A stretch of 64,000 nt of DNA from an uncultured Eubacteriales bacterium (GTDB lineage Bacteria; Bacillota; Clostridia; Christensenellales; Aristaeellaceae), in the NCBI GenBank assembly GCA_900315315.1, contig OMYT01000002.1:1-64000 (forward strand), given 5' to 3'. Under the pieces are notes generated by a model. The model did no database searches. It saw only the letters and a program-made list of their open reading frames with translations, and was not told where the DNA came from. Of this stretch, positions 1 to 8,479 are shown in pieces. Numbering within the stretch: position 1 is the stretch's first letter; each line of letters starts with the position of its first letter. A program made the position numbers and the translations under genes.

Positions 1-124
1 GGGAGCAAGCCAGACAGATAACATGAACGGAACAGTGACAGTGACGGGGGCTGGAACTCAGCCGGCAGCGGTAAAAGCTCTGTTCCCGATTACAGCGGGA
101 GTAAGGACAACGTGATCCGCTTCC

Positions 125-165
125 GTGTCATCCCGAGCGAAGTCGAGGGATCTCCCTCGCAATCA
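125..165. repeat. Short palindromic intergenic repeat
   Basis: A short repeat-like block ahead of the endolysin gene. It contains the perfect inverted repeat CGAGGGA-tc-TCCCTCG (positions 147-162), preceded by a CATCCCGAGCGAAG segment. Its conceptual translation (..IPSEVEGS..) is the kind of peptide that appears when non-coding repeats of this family are wrongly called as genes. The first 124 bases have no frame that can be assigned to a protein with confidence; the end of an upstream phage gene is likely there. Confidence 0.4.
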
Positions 166-196
166 GATTTTTTCAACCATGAGGAGATGATATAAC

Positions 197-1165
197 ATGA
201 AACCCAGCGCAATCGACTTTTCTCTGGCCGGAGACAAATATCTCGGTCGCAGCTATGAAGAAATGGACTGCCAGGCCTTCGTGGAGAAGTGCATGGCGGA
301 TGTCGGGTACCGGCGGGATTTGGGCGGATCCAACAGCTGGTATCGAGAATGCATGAAAAACGGCTGGACAGGTACTCCAGAGGAGTGCATGAAACAGTTC
401 AGGAGCGTGCCGAAGGGTGCGCTTCTTTTCATTCTGGAACCGGTGGGGCCGAAGACGCTGGCGAAGTTCCGGAATGATGGCATCGGGGACGTGACGCATA
501 TGGGCATCGTTACCGGCCGGAACGACGGCGCTATCCACAGCAGCAGTTCCCGCGGCTGCGTGGCCACCAGCAAATTCAAGGGGAAGACGATTCCCAGCGG
601 TGGCTGGAACCGGATCGGTCTGCTCTCTGTGTTCGATTACGGGAACACAGTCAACTGGGTTATGGAACACATCGGCCTCGGCGGGACGTCGGTGCAAGGG
701 ACGGCGGAACAAAGGGACGGAAGGAACGAGGGGACTGTACCTCCTGTTCCGTGTACGGCCGGAACAGAGGGCCTGTCCCCATCGTTCCAAGCTAACTCAA
801 AGGAGGAACCAACCATGAACGTAATCATTCATTCAGAAAACGGCGGCCCGGTAAAGCTGCGCCAAAGCAGCGATCCGAAGCGCAGCGGCTATTCCATCTG
901 GGAGGAGATTCCTTCCGGCACTAAGGCAGAAGTCCTGCAGTCCGGAGCGGAGTGGAGCAGAATCCGGGTCGGCAGCCGGACCGGCTGGATGATGAGCCGG
1001 TTTCTGGTGGCGGATGACGGGGATGTCCCTGCCGAGCCGGAACTGGCCGAGGAACCGGCGGAACCGGAACCGGTCAATGATGAGGCTCAGGCTCTGCTGT
1101 CTGAGATCTACCGGATTCTGCGGGATCTCTGCGAGAAAATCGAAAACGTTGTGGGGGTGGGCTGA
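197..1165 (+). CDS. Phage endolysin, NlpC/P60 family, joined in frame to an SH3-type domain
   Basis: The first 160 residues look like an NlpC/P60-type cysteine hydrolase: Cys25 in MDCQAFVEKC, then His101 in VTHMGIV and His114 in AIHSSSS. It probably cleaves cell-wall peptides during phage lysis. The start follows GAGGAG with about 10 bases of spacing. Residues 176-197 are encoded by an inverted repeat (723-788). The rest (from position 814) is a separate-looking SH3/Asp-Glu-Pro-rich protein with its own GGAGGA site and ATG. The single open frame is therefore probably a secondary in-frame join of two genes. No signal peptide is visible, so a holin would be needed for release; one lies just downstream. 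Confidence 0.75.
   Translation: MKPSAIDFSLAGDKYLGRSYEEMDCQAFVEKCMADVGYRRDLGGSNSWYRECMKNGWTGTPEECMKQFRSVPKGALLFILEPVGPKTLAKFRNDGIGDVTHMGIVTGRNDGAIHSSSSRGCVATSKFKGKTIPSGGWNRIGLLSVFDYGNTVNWVMEHIGLGGTSVQGTAEQRDGRNEGTVPPVPCTAGTEGLSPSFQANSKEEPTMNVIIHSENGGPVKLRQSSDPKRSGYSIWEEIPSGTKAEVLQSGAEWSRIRVGSRTGWMMSRFLVADDGDVPAEPELAEEPAEPEPVNDEAQALLSEIYRILRDLCEKIENVVGVG
723..788. repeat. GGGGAC-type inverted repeat inside the endolysin frame
   Basis: Outer arms GGAACGAGGGGAC (723-735) and GTCCCCATCGTTCC (775-788) pair. A second, inner inverted repeat, CTGTTCCG with CGGAACAG, lies inside. The same outer plan (GGAAC..GGGGAC / GTCCCC..GTTCC) recurs at 1464-1528. Both copies sit between a phage gene end and the ribosome binding site of the next gene, as expected of REP-like mobile repeats. 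Confidence 0.7.
814..1165 (+). CDS. SH3-domain phage lysis-module protein (likely independent start inside the lysin frame)
   Basis: ATG at 814 is preceded by AAAGGAGGAACCAACC, a near-ideal ribosome binding site in the middle of the longer open frame. The 117-residue product begins with an SH3-like segment (VKLRQSSDPKRSGY, WSRIRVGSRTGWMMSRFL), then a Glu/Pro linker and an amphipathic C-terminus. SH3 folds of this kind bind cell wall. I infer that it was originally a separate gene, or is still translated separately, and that the repeat at 723-788 erased the stop codon between the two. Confidence 0.5.
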
Positions 1166-1167
1166 CG

Positions 1168-1458
1168 ATGAGCGTTTATCAGTGGCTGTGCCTGCTGGGG
1201 GTCCAGGGAATCATTACCCTGGTCCTGTCCCGGGTGATCAGCAAGAAGCTGAACACCGCGGACGCGAAAGCGGAGCAGGCGAAGCGGGAGACGGCGGCCA
1301 TCGCGGAGGGCGTGAAAGCCCTCCTGCGGGACCGGCTCCTGCAGGGGTACAAGCACTATATCGAAAAAGGCTGGGCGGACATGGATGACCGGGCCAACAT
1401 GGAGAATGTCTGGCGGCCGATGGCAGAAGGTTCCGCGCCGATCGAGGTTACTGAGTGA
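1168..1458 (+). CDS. Small phage membrane protein of the lysis region
   Basis: A 96-residue protein with one N-terminal membrane segment (LCLLGVQGIITLVLSRVI) followed by a charged helical region with ALLRDRLLQGYKHYIEKGW. That pattern is typical of the small protein encoded next to holins in Firmicutes prophages. It starts two bases after the lysin stop. The usual C-terminal extension of such proteins seems shorter here, and the gene ends just before the inverted repeat at 1464. Its exact role in lysis is unknown. Confidence 0.65.
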   Translation: MSVYQWLCLLGVQGIITLVLSRVISKKLNTADAKAEQAKRETAAIAEGVKALLRDRLLQGYKHYIEKGWADMDDRANMENVWRPMAEGSAPIEVTE

Positions 1459-1463
1459 AGCAA

Positions 1464-1528
1464 GGAACAAGGGGACGGTTTTCCCCGTTACGGCTTTGCC
1501 GGAACTGGAGAACCGTCCCCGACGTTCC
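1464..1528. repeat. GGGGAC-type inverted repeat between lysis genes
   Basis: Arms GGAACAAGGGGACGGTT (1464-1480) and AACCGTCCCCGACGTTCC (1511-1528) form a long stem. It is the second copy of the element at 723-788 and lies directly between a stop codon and the holin ribosome binding site (AAAGGAGGTG). Confidence 0.7.
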
Positions 1529-1555
1529 TGTCCCGCTGAAAGGAGGTGTAAGCCT

Positions 1556-1768
1556 ATGACGAACTGGAAGAAGTGGGCCGTCGCGGCGCTGATCCGCGCG
1601 GTGCGTACCTTCGCGGAGGCGATGATCGCCTACATCGGCACCGGCGCTGTCGTGCTGGGCGATGTGAACTGGCTGGCGGCGCTGAGCGCCGGCGCCTTCG
1701 GCTTCGTGCTCGCGATCCTGCTGGCCCTGACCGGCCTGCCGGAAGTGGAGCAGGACGAGGGAAAGTGA
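1556..1768 (+). CDS. Phage holin-like protein
   Basis: A 70-residue protein with an N-terminal basic amphipathic stretch (MTNWKKWAVAALIRAVRTF) and two hydrophobic helices (about residues 20-36 and 41-60), ending in the charged tail EVEQDEGK. Size, topology and position after the endolysin fit a small phage holin that permeabilises the membrane for the endolysin. The ATG at 1556 was chosen because AAAGGAGGTG precedes it; the longer open frame upstream runs through the inverted repeat. Confidence 0.75.
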   Translation: MTNWKKWAVAALIRAVRTFAEAMIAYIGTGAVVLGDVNWLAALSAGAFGFVLAILLALTGLPEVEQDEGK

Positions 1769-1849
1769 ATATGTGCCGGCAGTGCCGGCAGAGTGCGGCT
1801 GCGGTCTTCGGATCATACATGAATTCCTTTCATGACCCGGGCATGCGCT

Positions 1850-2797
1850 TTATTTTTCATTTTTCTTTGCCATGTTTACAAGTGTCGTAAAGTATATCAG
1901 AGAGGCTTCGTCCGTCTCCCTGACAACTGCGATTTCCGGATGATACTGCAATCCCAGAACAAAAGTCTTATCCGGCCTTTCGATGGCTTCAATGATTCTT
2001 TCACCGGCAGTATCCGTTTCACCGGTTATTATAAGCCGTGTGCCGTCTACGCTTCTGACCGCCTGATGATGCCAGGAAGGGACCGCTTTGATTGTATCCG
2101 TTCCGATCAGACGGAACAGAAGTGAATCCTCGGCTGTCACTTTTACGTCATGCGCAGCGAAATTCCTGTATGCTTTGGGGGTTTCAGGATTATACCGGTG
2201 TTCGTAGCCGTATTCTTTTCCGAGACTGCTCATGTAAAGTGTTATATCCTGAATCATATCCGCCCCGGATACAACGGCCAGCAGCTGCATGCCGCGGCAG
2301 ATCGCCAGAATCGGAATATCCTTTTCCAGACACCAGGACATCAGCAGGAAATCCGATACATCCCGTTCCGCGCTGATACCCTCCCGGGTTTCAACCGGCT
2401 GGGGGGAATAAAACAGGGAAGGGCTGATGTCTTCCCCTCCCGGGAACACGATTGCCGTAATGCCGTCCATCACTTCTTCCACATTGGATCCCTGCCAGGT
2501 ATTGCAGCGGATCAGCTTGGCCGCTTCCGCTGTCAGAGCTCCGTCGGCATCCGTGCTGCCGATCAGCATGTTATTTTCATAGACAAGATCTGCGGATAAT
2601 ACCTGCCCCAGGATTACCGGACGTCCTCCTGCCGCTTCAATGGCTTTGCATGCTGCGACAAAGGTTTCCGATTCCTGATTGCTTCTCCAGGCCACGCCAA
2701 CCACAGGGCGGGAATCAGCGCCCTCTGCAGAAATACCGGGTGTTATTGCAAACAACAGCAGAACAACGATCAGCAGAGATATGACTTTGACTTTCAC
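1850..2797 (-). CDS. Secreted class-I glutamine amidotransferase-like hydrolase (peptidase C26 family)
   Basis: A 315-residue protein with a signal peptide (residues 1-24, hydrophobic core VISLLIVVLLLFAI, likely cleavage after ISA). The domain matches gamma-glutamyl-GABA hydrolase-type C26 peptidases: oxyanion motif FPGGED (118-123), nucleophile Cys167 in AICRGMQ and His286/Glu288 in LQYHPEIA. Most relatives are cytoplasmic and hydrolyse gamma-glutamyl amides; an exported member suggests action on gamma-glutamyl compounds outside the cell. The start is a GTG, preceded by GGAGG, that overlaps the stop of a small upstream frame (GTGA). Confidence 0.85.
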   Translation of the reverse strand: MKVKVISLLIVVLLLFAITPGISAEGADSRPVVGVAWRSNQESETFVAACKAIEAAGGRPVILGQVLSADLVYENNMLIGSTDADGALTAEAAKLIRCNTWQGSNVEEVMDGITAIVFPGGEDISPSLFYSPQPVETREGISAERDVSDFLLMSWCLEKDIPILAICRGMQLLAVVSGADMIQDITLYMSSLGKEYGYEHRYNPETPKAYRNFAAHDVKVTAEDSLLFRLIGTDTIKAVPSWHHQAVRSVDGTRLIITGETDTAGERIIEAIERPDKTFVLGLQYHPEIAVVRETDEASLIYFTTLVNMAKKNEK

Positions 2798-2943
2798 TTT
2801 CCGACACCTCCGGTTCTTTGCCTTTCGGATGAAATCATTAGATAATTTCCTGCCTCTTCCTTGTCCCAGGCTTTGGCCACCGCCTGATAATCCACATATC
2901 CGTCCTTCAGCGGCAGTTTCTCCGGCAGGGCGGATCCGTGCAC
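2794..2943 (-). CDS. Possible small coupled protein (49 residues), unrecognised
   Basis: A short frame beginning at a GTG (2943) preceded by GAGGAGG with about 8 bases of spacing. Its TGA overlaps the GTG start of the C26 hydrolase (GTGA), an arrangement typical of translational coupling. The peptide is polar and contains LPEKLPLKDGYVDYQAVA and AWDKEEAGNY. No family was recognised. It could also be the 3' end of a decayed gene, since the frame stays open further upstream. Confidence 0.35.
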   Translation of the reverse strand: MHGSALPEKLPLKDGYVDYQAVAKAWDKEEAGNYLMISSERQRTGGVGK

Positions 2944-3333
2944 AGGGTTCGCCTCCTCATGGTTTTTAGTCTCTTTGCTCTTATTGTATACCGGATTTGT
3001 GCTTTGAACAATCCATAATTAATGAAGCGCCGGATCCGGTGCCGGATCCCATCGAACCGGCTGCCGCGCGATCTTTCCGGAACCGGTTGCCCGGGATACC
3101 GCAAAATAGAAATGGCTGTTTTTTCAGGCTTATGACCTACGCAAATCTGCCTTTTTTGTTTATAAAATACGGACCAGCCGAAGACAGGGAAATCGGGGAG
3201 GATTGATGATGCGCATTTAACAATGGCCTTGCTTCTTCGAAAGCAGGGCTTTTTGTGCCTTTGGCGAATATACAGATGTGGCGACAGCCGGTTTTCAGAA
3301 TCACTTTGATGTTGACTTTAGAAGGAGGGTTCC
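2944..3333. other. Intergenic region with a terminator-like hairpin
   Basis: No convincing gene. It holds A/T-rich promoter-like sequence, a short inverted repeat with a T-run (GCTTCTTCGAAAGC followed by TTTTT, about 3228-3256), and a strong ribosome binding site (AGAAGGAGGG) directly ahead of the ATG at 3334. Confidence 0.4.
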
Positions 3334-4593
3334 ATGAATAATCAGGAATTATGGGAAATTGTCAATCCCGTTTTCAACACAGCAAAATCCTGTGTTCAGC
3401 TTGACGCTGCAGCGGGGGATGAAGATTCAAAGCAGCTTCTCGGAGCGCTTGGATTTGAACCGTTCGGATCGCAGACAACAAAGAAACCTGTTCCGCCGGA
3501 AATGCTGGAACAGGTTAAACGCCTGTTTCCTGCATACATGATCCTTCTGGAAACCCGGTTCCAGGCAATGAATCGCCTGATTGAGAGCCGCAAAGAACGG
3601 CAGATTGCTGACCTGCCTTGCGGATATACAGCCCGCGGCATTCGTTTGTCACGTCAGGGGAGAGTTTACTGCGGGCTCGACCTGCCTGCTGTGATTGATA
3701 CCATCGGGCCCGCGGTGGCAACAATCATCGGTGAAAACAGCAATATCCGTTATTATGCCGTGGACGCGACGAATTACGATTCAATGAAAAAAGCCTTTTC
3801 AGATAGTACACGCAATCTGATGTTCACAACGGAAGGCCTTCTGATGTACTTCAACCAGTCTGAACTGGAGGAGGTGTTTTCCAATATTCACCGGCTGCTG
3901 CAGCAATACGGAGGAAGCTGGGTGCTGACGGATCGGGCCTATTTCCTGCATGACAAGGACGTGGTGGCGGCTTCTCTTCATCATGATCCGCAACTGATCG
4001 GCCTGTATTCGGCTATCACAAACCAGGCGGCGGCCTCCACGGCAGATGTCAAATTCAACGATAATGTTTTCTTTGATCCTGATGATGAGAAAGTCAAAGC
4101 ATTTATCAGGAAAATGGGTTTTGATCTTACGGAACTCTGCATGGCGGATTATCTGCCGGATCAGTTAGGATCACTCGGCGCTGATCAGGATGCGGATGAT
4201 GCCGTCAGAAGTGAATTTAAAAAGATGATGTTCTGGGAGCTTACCGCCACAAAAACAGCGGACATGCAATCGGCATCTCCCGATCCTGACCTTCCCTTTG
4301 CGGTGGAGAGCAAACTGGAGAATGGAGTGTTCAGCGTAAGCATTCAGGGACGCATGGATACCATCACCTCCCCGGAACTGTTGAAGCAGTTCCAGGATGC
4401 CGGAGAAGGAATCGAATCGATTCATGTGGATATCAGCCGGGTGGCTTATGTGTCTTCTGCCGGCCTGCGTGTTCTGCTGATCATGTATAAATCCCTGGCA
4501 GACAAGGATAATTTTGAAATGACAGGTGTCAGTGAGGATGTCCGGGAGATTCTGGAAACAACGGGGTTTGATCAGTTTCTGCTGAAAGAATAA
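3334..4593 (+). CDS. Class I SAM-dependent methyltransferase fused to a C-terminal STAS domain
   Basis: Residues 1-310 resemble leucine carboxyl methyltransferase/PPM1-like class I methyltransferases: IADLPCGYTARG (91-102) as the SAM-binding loop, GLDLPAVID, and FTTEGLLMYF (164-173). Residues 323-419 are a STAS (anti-sigma-factor antagonist) domain with GRMDTITSPEL and the phosphoserine-type motif AYVSSAGLRVL (Ser374/Ser375). STAS domains relay signals by phosphorylation-dependent partner binding, so the fusion may link methylation of a small molecule or protein to a regulatory switch. Start chosen by AGAAGGAGGG. First gene of a four-gene plus-strand run. The substrate is unknown. Confidence 0.8.
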   Translation: MNNQELWEIVNPVFNTAKSCVQLDAAAGDEDSKQLLGALGFEPFGSQTTKKPVPPEMLEQVKRLFPAYMILLETRFQAMNRLIESRKERQIADLPCGYTARGIRLSRQGRVYCGLDLPAVIDTIGPAVATIIGENSNIRYYAVDATNYDSMKKAFSDSTRNLMFTTEGLLMYFNQSELEEVFSNIHRLLQQYGGSWVLTDRAYFLHDKDVVAASLHHDPQLIGLYSAITNQAAASTADVKFNDNVFFDPDDEKVKAFIRKMGFDLTELCMADYLPDQLGSLGADQDADDAVRSEFKKMMFWELTATKTADMQSASPDPDLPFAVESKLENGVFSVSIQGRMDTITSPELLKQFQDAGEGIESIHVDISRVAYVSSAGLRVLLIMYKSLADKDNFEMTGVSEDVREILETTGFDQFLLKE

Positions 4594-4636
4594 GAATGTG
4601 CTGCGGGATTTACATTCAGATCAGGAGGATTGCATC

Positions 4637-6634
4637 ATGAAGAGGATTATCGCCGTTCTGCTGGCGGTTGTGCTGCTGTCGGGAATCTCGCTTTCAGCGG
4701 CTGAAGAACCACAGGTGTCCGCTGATTTTCTGCAGGCACTGGCGGCCTGGGCACAAAACCTGAACCTTGACGAATCAGATTATGCAGGTTCCGTCAAATG
4801 GCTTGACAGTCCGGGATATCAGGGAACGGTCAGAAAGAATCAGGGAATTACGGAAACTGAACTTGCCGGTCTGGGGAAAGTCCAGGTTTCCGAAAACAAG
4901 CTCATGCTGGATATCGGCGGAAAAAAATTCGGCGTTGATCTGTCAAAGCTTAAGGATATGGTAAAGTCGTATTCTTCGGGGGAGAAAGGACTTCTGAAAG
5001 ACCTGGAGATGCTCCGGCCGTGGCTGGAAAGAGCCTTCAAAGAGATTGTTCTTCCGTGTGTGAAGATCAATTACAGCCTTGACGGAGTGTCGATACACAT
5101 TGATGCTGACGATGAAAAGATCATGGAAAGCACCTATGCGCTGATTGATGAAATCATGGCGGAAAGGAATACGTTGGAGACGATTCTGAACCATTACGGT
5201 TCTTATCTTGCCCGGCTTATTCCCGATATGCCGCGGACTTTTGAGGAACTGGAAAAAGCCTGGGAATCCGAAAAGGAACATCGGGCGTTTCACTGGAGGG
5301 ATTTCAATCTCGGCGCAGATATTACCTATTCCCGGGAGAATGGCGGTTTGTCGGCTTCGGGCCGCATCAACCTGTATCTGCAGCAGCTCTTCAGCGCGGA
5401 TCTTACTTTTGAACTGAAAACAACCGATGAAGGGGCTGATTTCACTGCTTCCCTTGATCTGACGAATGGCCGGGATGCTGCTGATCAGTTCTCCGGAAAA
5501 CTGGTCTTCCACTATGTCAGGGACAAAATCGAAGGCATCCTTGAGATACAGGACCATACTTATACCCTGAAGGCTGAACGGAAGACCGAGGAAAACGGGC
5601 AGAGCTTTTACACTGCATCCCTGACGGGCATGGACGGGCTCGGCTTGATCCATATGAAGTATGATCTGGAAGCAGTGTATGATCCGGCGGAGAAATCGCT
5701 GAAAGCCGCGCTGTACCAAACCAGGGACGCCGGCACATCGTTTGAATCCCGGAACGAACTGGGCGCGCTGGATGTAAATGCCGGGATCCTCGGCTGGGAA
5801 GGGGAGCTGAGACTGCCCTTCGGTGCCCTGTCGATGAACCTGAACTTCGGGGACAATTATACCCGCCTGAGACTGGAACATACGGGGCTTACCCAGCTCG
5901 ACAGCTGGTATCTGGATGCGTGGCTGTATTACGCTCCGAAAGACTACCTGCTGAAAGTGGAAACAAACCTGGCCGATCAGCCCCGCCTCAAGTCTTCTCT
6001 TTATACTTTAGCGTTCCGGGAGGATGAAATTGAGTTTTCCATCTCTGACAAACACGAAACCACACATCACGCGAAGTTTACATATCGACGGACCGCGAAC
6101 GGGTTTGAAGCGGAAATCGAGTATCTGAACAAATGGGAGCGGATTCCGGTCATCAGTTCCCGGATCAAACCGTCCACGCTGAGACTCGTCAGGGAAGGCA
6201 ACAGTTACAGGGCGGATCTGGACTGGCGCCTTTACGGCATGACGGTCCTGGGCGCGACGGGAACGCTCGACCTGGATGAATCCGGGGCATTCCGGAAACT
6301 TTGCATTGACGCGACGCTGTCTGATCCGCTGGGCATTGCCAAAAAAAGGGACTATCATCTGACGGTGATTCCCGGAGCAATTACCTATGCAGATCAGACA
6401 GGGACATACGAGCTCAGAATCGCCGAGAATACAGCGGAAAAGATGGTTGTCTTACTGACGAAAGACGACAGGGATGAGCTGGGCAGCCTTGTTCTGACGC
6501 TGGAGGACGGTGGAACATTCAGCGGCGTGCTGACTGTCATGGGCAAAGAGACAGGCAGCGTCGTGATCAGACCGATCCCGAAGGAACCGATCGACGAGAT
6601 CACCGAAGAGAATGCCCTGATGCTTCATTTCTAG
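4637..6634 (+). CDS. Large secreted protein of unknown function
   Basis: 665 residues. The ATG at 4637 follows TCAGGAGGATTGCATC and starts a clear signal peptide (MKRIIAVLLAVVLLSGISLSAAEE). The mature part begins with a helical region (about residues 20-210) and continues as a long series of alternating hydrophobic/polar strands (about 215-640), for example SASGRINLYLQQLF and DADLDWRLYG-like repeats of amphipathic strands, suggesting an extended beta-sheet sheath as in lipid-binding or LolA-like proteins. No family was recognised. It lies 43 bases after the methyltransferase-STAS gene and 14 before the next gene, so is probably co-transcribed. Confidence 0.75.
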   Translation: MKRIIAVLLAVVLLSGISLSAAEEPQVSADFLQALAAWAQNLNLDESDYAGSVKWLDSPGYQGTVRKNQGITETELAGLGKVQVSENKLMLDIGGKKFGVDLSKLKDMVKSYSSGEKGLLKDLEMLRPWLERAFKEIVLPCVKINYSLDGVSIHIDADDEKIMESTYALIDEIMAERNTLETILNHYGSYLARLIPDMPRTFEELEKAWESEKEHRAFHWRDFNLGADITYSRENGGLSASGRINLYLQQLFSADLTFELKTTDEGADFTASLDLTNGRDAADQFSGKLVFHYVRDKIEGILEIQDHTYTLKAERKTEENGQSFYTASLTGMDGLGLIHMKYDLEAVYDPAEKSLKAALYQTRDAGTSFESRNELGALDVNAGILGWEGELRLPFGALSMNLNFGDNYTRLRLEHTGLTQLDSWYLDAWLYYAPKDYLLKVETNLADQPRLKSSLYTLAFREDEIEFSISDKHETTHHAKFTYRRTANGFEAEIEYLNKWERIPVISSRIKPSTLRLVREGNSYRADLDWRLYGMTVLGATGTLDLDESGAFRKLCIDATLSDPLGIAKKRDYHLTVIPGAITYADQTGTYELRIAENTAEKMVVLLTKDDRDELGSLVLTLEDGGTFSGVLTVMGKETGSVVIRPIPKEPIDEITEENALMLHF

Positions 6635-6648
6635 GAGGAACATCATCC

Positions 6649-6903
6649 ATGAACAAGACGCTGAAATACATCCTCGGCGGTATAGGCGGTTTTGCGCTGA
6701 CGATGCTGATTCTGACCGGAGGCCGTTCCCTGATCAGGGGCACCCCGTTTGAAGCCGGTTTCAGGGATTTCTGGAACTGGGCTATTTCCGCCATGAGCGG
6801 TTTTTCCTGCGGGTATGCCTGGAAGATCAACGACGAAAAGAAAAAGGCCTCTGAACAAAAAGACGATGATCCCAAAGACGATGATCCAAAGGACAAAGTT
6901 TGA
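6649..6903 (+). CDS. Small membrane protein with acidic Asp-Pro-Lys repeat tail
   Basis: 84 residues: two short hydrophobic segments (about 8-24 and 43-58), then a highly charged tail with the repeat KDDDPKDDDPKDKV. An AGGAGG site precedes the ATG. The gene is 14 bases after the large secreted protein and 3 bases before the MATE exporter. No family was recognised; a membrane anchor or partner for its neighbours is possible. Confidence 0.7.
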   Translation: MNKTLKYILGGIGGFALTMLILTGGRSLIRGTPFEAGFRDFWNWAISAMSGFSCGYAWKINDEKKKASEQKDDDPKDDDPKDKV

Positions 6904-6906
6904 AGA

Positions 6907-8283
6907 ATGAGCGGACACGGACAGATGAACGACAAACCGATTTTTGACACCGAACGGCTGATCCCCGCCTATTTTAAACTGGCCCTGCCGGTGGTGTTCA
7001 GCATGGTGATCACGCTGATCTATAACCTGGCGGATACATACTTTATCGGCAGGACCAACGACGCCATGCTGGTGGCCGGCGTTTCGCTGTGCTCTCCGCT
7101 GTTTATGGCGCTGATGGCGGTGGGGAACATTTTCGGGCAGGGCGGCAATTCCCTGATATCCAGGCTGCTCGGCAAGGGTGACCTGGGCAGCGTGCGCAGG
7201 GTGAGTTCTTTCTGCTTCTGGATCTCCCTGCTGGCCGGCGTGGTTATTGCGGTGCCGATGCTGCTGCTCAGGGGGCCTGTGCTCGGGCTGCTTGGCGCGA
7301 GCGAGAATACGTATCGGCATGCGGAATCCTACTATATGGTGATTGTCGGCGGGGCGCCGCTGGTCATTCTTTCTTTTATCCATTCCAATCTGATGCGCAG
7401 CGAGGGCATGTCTACCCAGTCGATGATCTGCTCGGTAGCCGGATCCCTGCTGAACATCATACTGGACCCGATCTTTATCAGCGGGCTGGGGTGGGGCGCG
7501 TGGGGCGCTGCGCTGGCTACCGTTCTCGGCTATGTGCTGACGGATATCATGTGTCTGCTGTTTGTGCTGAAAAAGAGCAAGGTGCTTTCCGTTGATATTC
7601 ATGAATCCCATGTGGACAGGGGCGAATTCGGCCAGATCTTCACCGTCGGGCTGACGGCGGCGCTGACGAACATCGCCTCCAGCGTATGCGTCGTGTTCAT
7701 GAACCAGTATCTGCTGCCGTACGGGGACGAAAAGATTGCCGCGCTGGGAATTGTGCTGCGGGTGACGATGATCGTGCAGCTGATCCTGGTCGGCTTTTCC
7801 TTCGGCGGGGTTCCGCTCTTCGGATTCCTTTACGGCGCCGGGGAAAAAGAAAAACTGAACAGGCTGCTGCGCTTCTGCACCCTGTTCCTTTGCGCTCTGG
7901 CGCTTGCGGAATCACTGATTGTTTTCCTGGCCGCGGAGCCGATGCTGCATATTTTCATTGACAACACCGCGATTATCGCGGACGGAACGGTGATGCTCCG
8001 CTGGCTGATCAGCGGAATGGTTTTCTGCGCAATTGTGCTGCTTTATACCTGCCTTTTCCAGGCCAGCGGGAAAGCGTTGCAGGCGCTGGCCATGTCCCTG
8101 AGCCGGCAGGGACTGCTGTTTATCATTGTGTTTCTGATCGCCACGGCAGTCGCCGGATACAGCGGCTTCCTGGCTTCCCAACTGATCGCCGATGTGCTCA
8201 GTGCGGCGCTGGCGCTGGTGTTATACCGGGTCACTTTCCGGAAGCAACCAGGGCAAGTTTCTGCCGGCGGGACAGCCGCTTGA
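6907..8283 (+). CDS. MATE family efflux transporter
   Basis: 458 residues with about 12 membrane helices and the MATE layout: N-half features such as [10 protein letters not shown] (about 37-46) and [13 protein letters not shown] (77-89), with the second half repeating the fold from about residue 235. MATE proteins export drugs or metabolites using Na+ or H+. It shares an operon with the secreted and membrane proteins upstream, so its substrate may relate to that unknown pathway. The last 53 bases overlap the convergent GIY-YIG gene. Confidence 0.9.
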   Translation: MSGHGQMNDKPIFDTERLIPAYFKLALPVVFSMVITLIYNLADTYFIGRTNDAMLVAGVSLCSPLFMALMAVGNIFGQGGNSLISRLLGKGDLGSVRRVSSFCFWISLLAGVVIAVPMLLLRGPVLGLLGASENTYRHAESYYMVIVGGAPLVILSFIHSNLMRSEGMSTQSMICSVAGSLLNIILDPIFISGLGWGAWGAALATVLGYVLTDIMCLLFVLKKSKVLSVDIHESHVDRGEFGQIFTVGLTAALTNIASSVCVVFMNQYLLPYGDEKIAALGIVLRVTMIVQLILVGFSFGGVPLFGFLYGAGEKEKLNRLLRFCTLFLCALALAESLIVFLAAEPMLHIFIDNTAIIADGTVMLRWLISGMVFCAIVLLYTCLFQASGKALQALAMSLSRQGLLFIIVFLIATAVAGYSGFLASQLIADVLSAALALVLYRVTFRKQPGQVSAGGTAA

Positions 8284-8479
8284 TCTGTGCTTCGCGGGAC
8301 ATGGCTTCCTGCTTTGTTTCGAAAGTTTCATAATAAACGAGTTCCGCCGGAAGGCGGGAACGGGTATACTTCGAAGCCTTGCCGCTGTTATGGGCGGCAA
8401 GGCGTTTTTCGATGTCATTGGTCCATCCGCAGTACAGGGTGCCGTCCGCGCAGCGGAGGAGATAGGTATATGCTTTCAA
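8231..8479 (-). CDS. GIY-YIG domain protein (UPF0213/YhbQ-like)
   Basis: 82 residues with the GIY-YIG core: [17 protein letters not shown] at the N-terminus, then [15 protein letters not shown] and the conserved acidic [18 protein letters not shown]. Small single-domain members of this family are putative DNA nucleases of unclear role. The start is a TTG (8479) preceded by AGGAGG, overlapping the TGA of the upstream regulator gene. The 3' end overlaps the convergent MATE gene. Confidence 0.85.
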   Translation of the reverse strand: MKAYTYLLRCADGTLYCGWTNDIEKRLAAHNSGKASKYTRSRLPAELVYYETFETKQEAMSREAQIKRLSRRQKLALVASGK

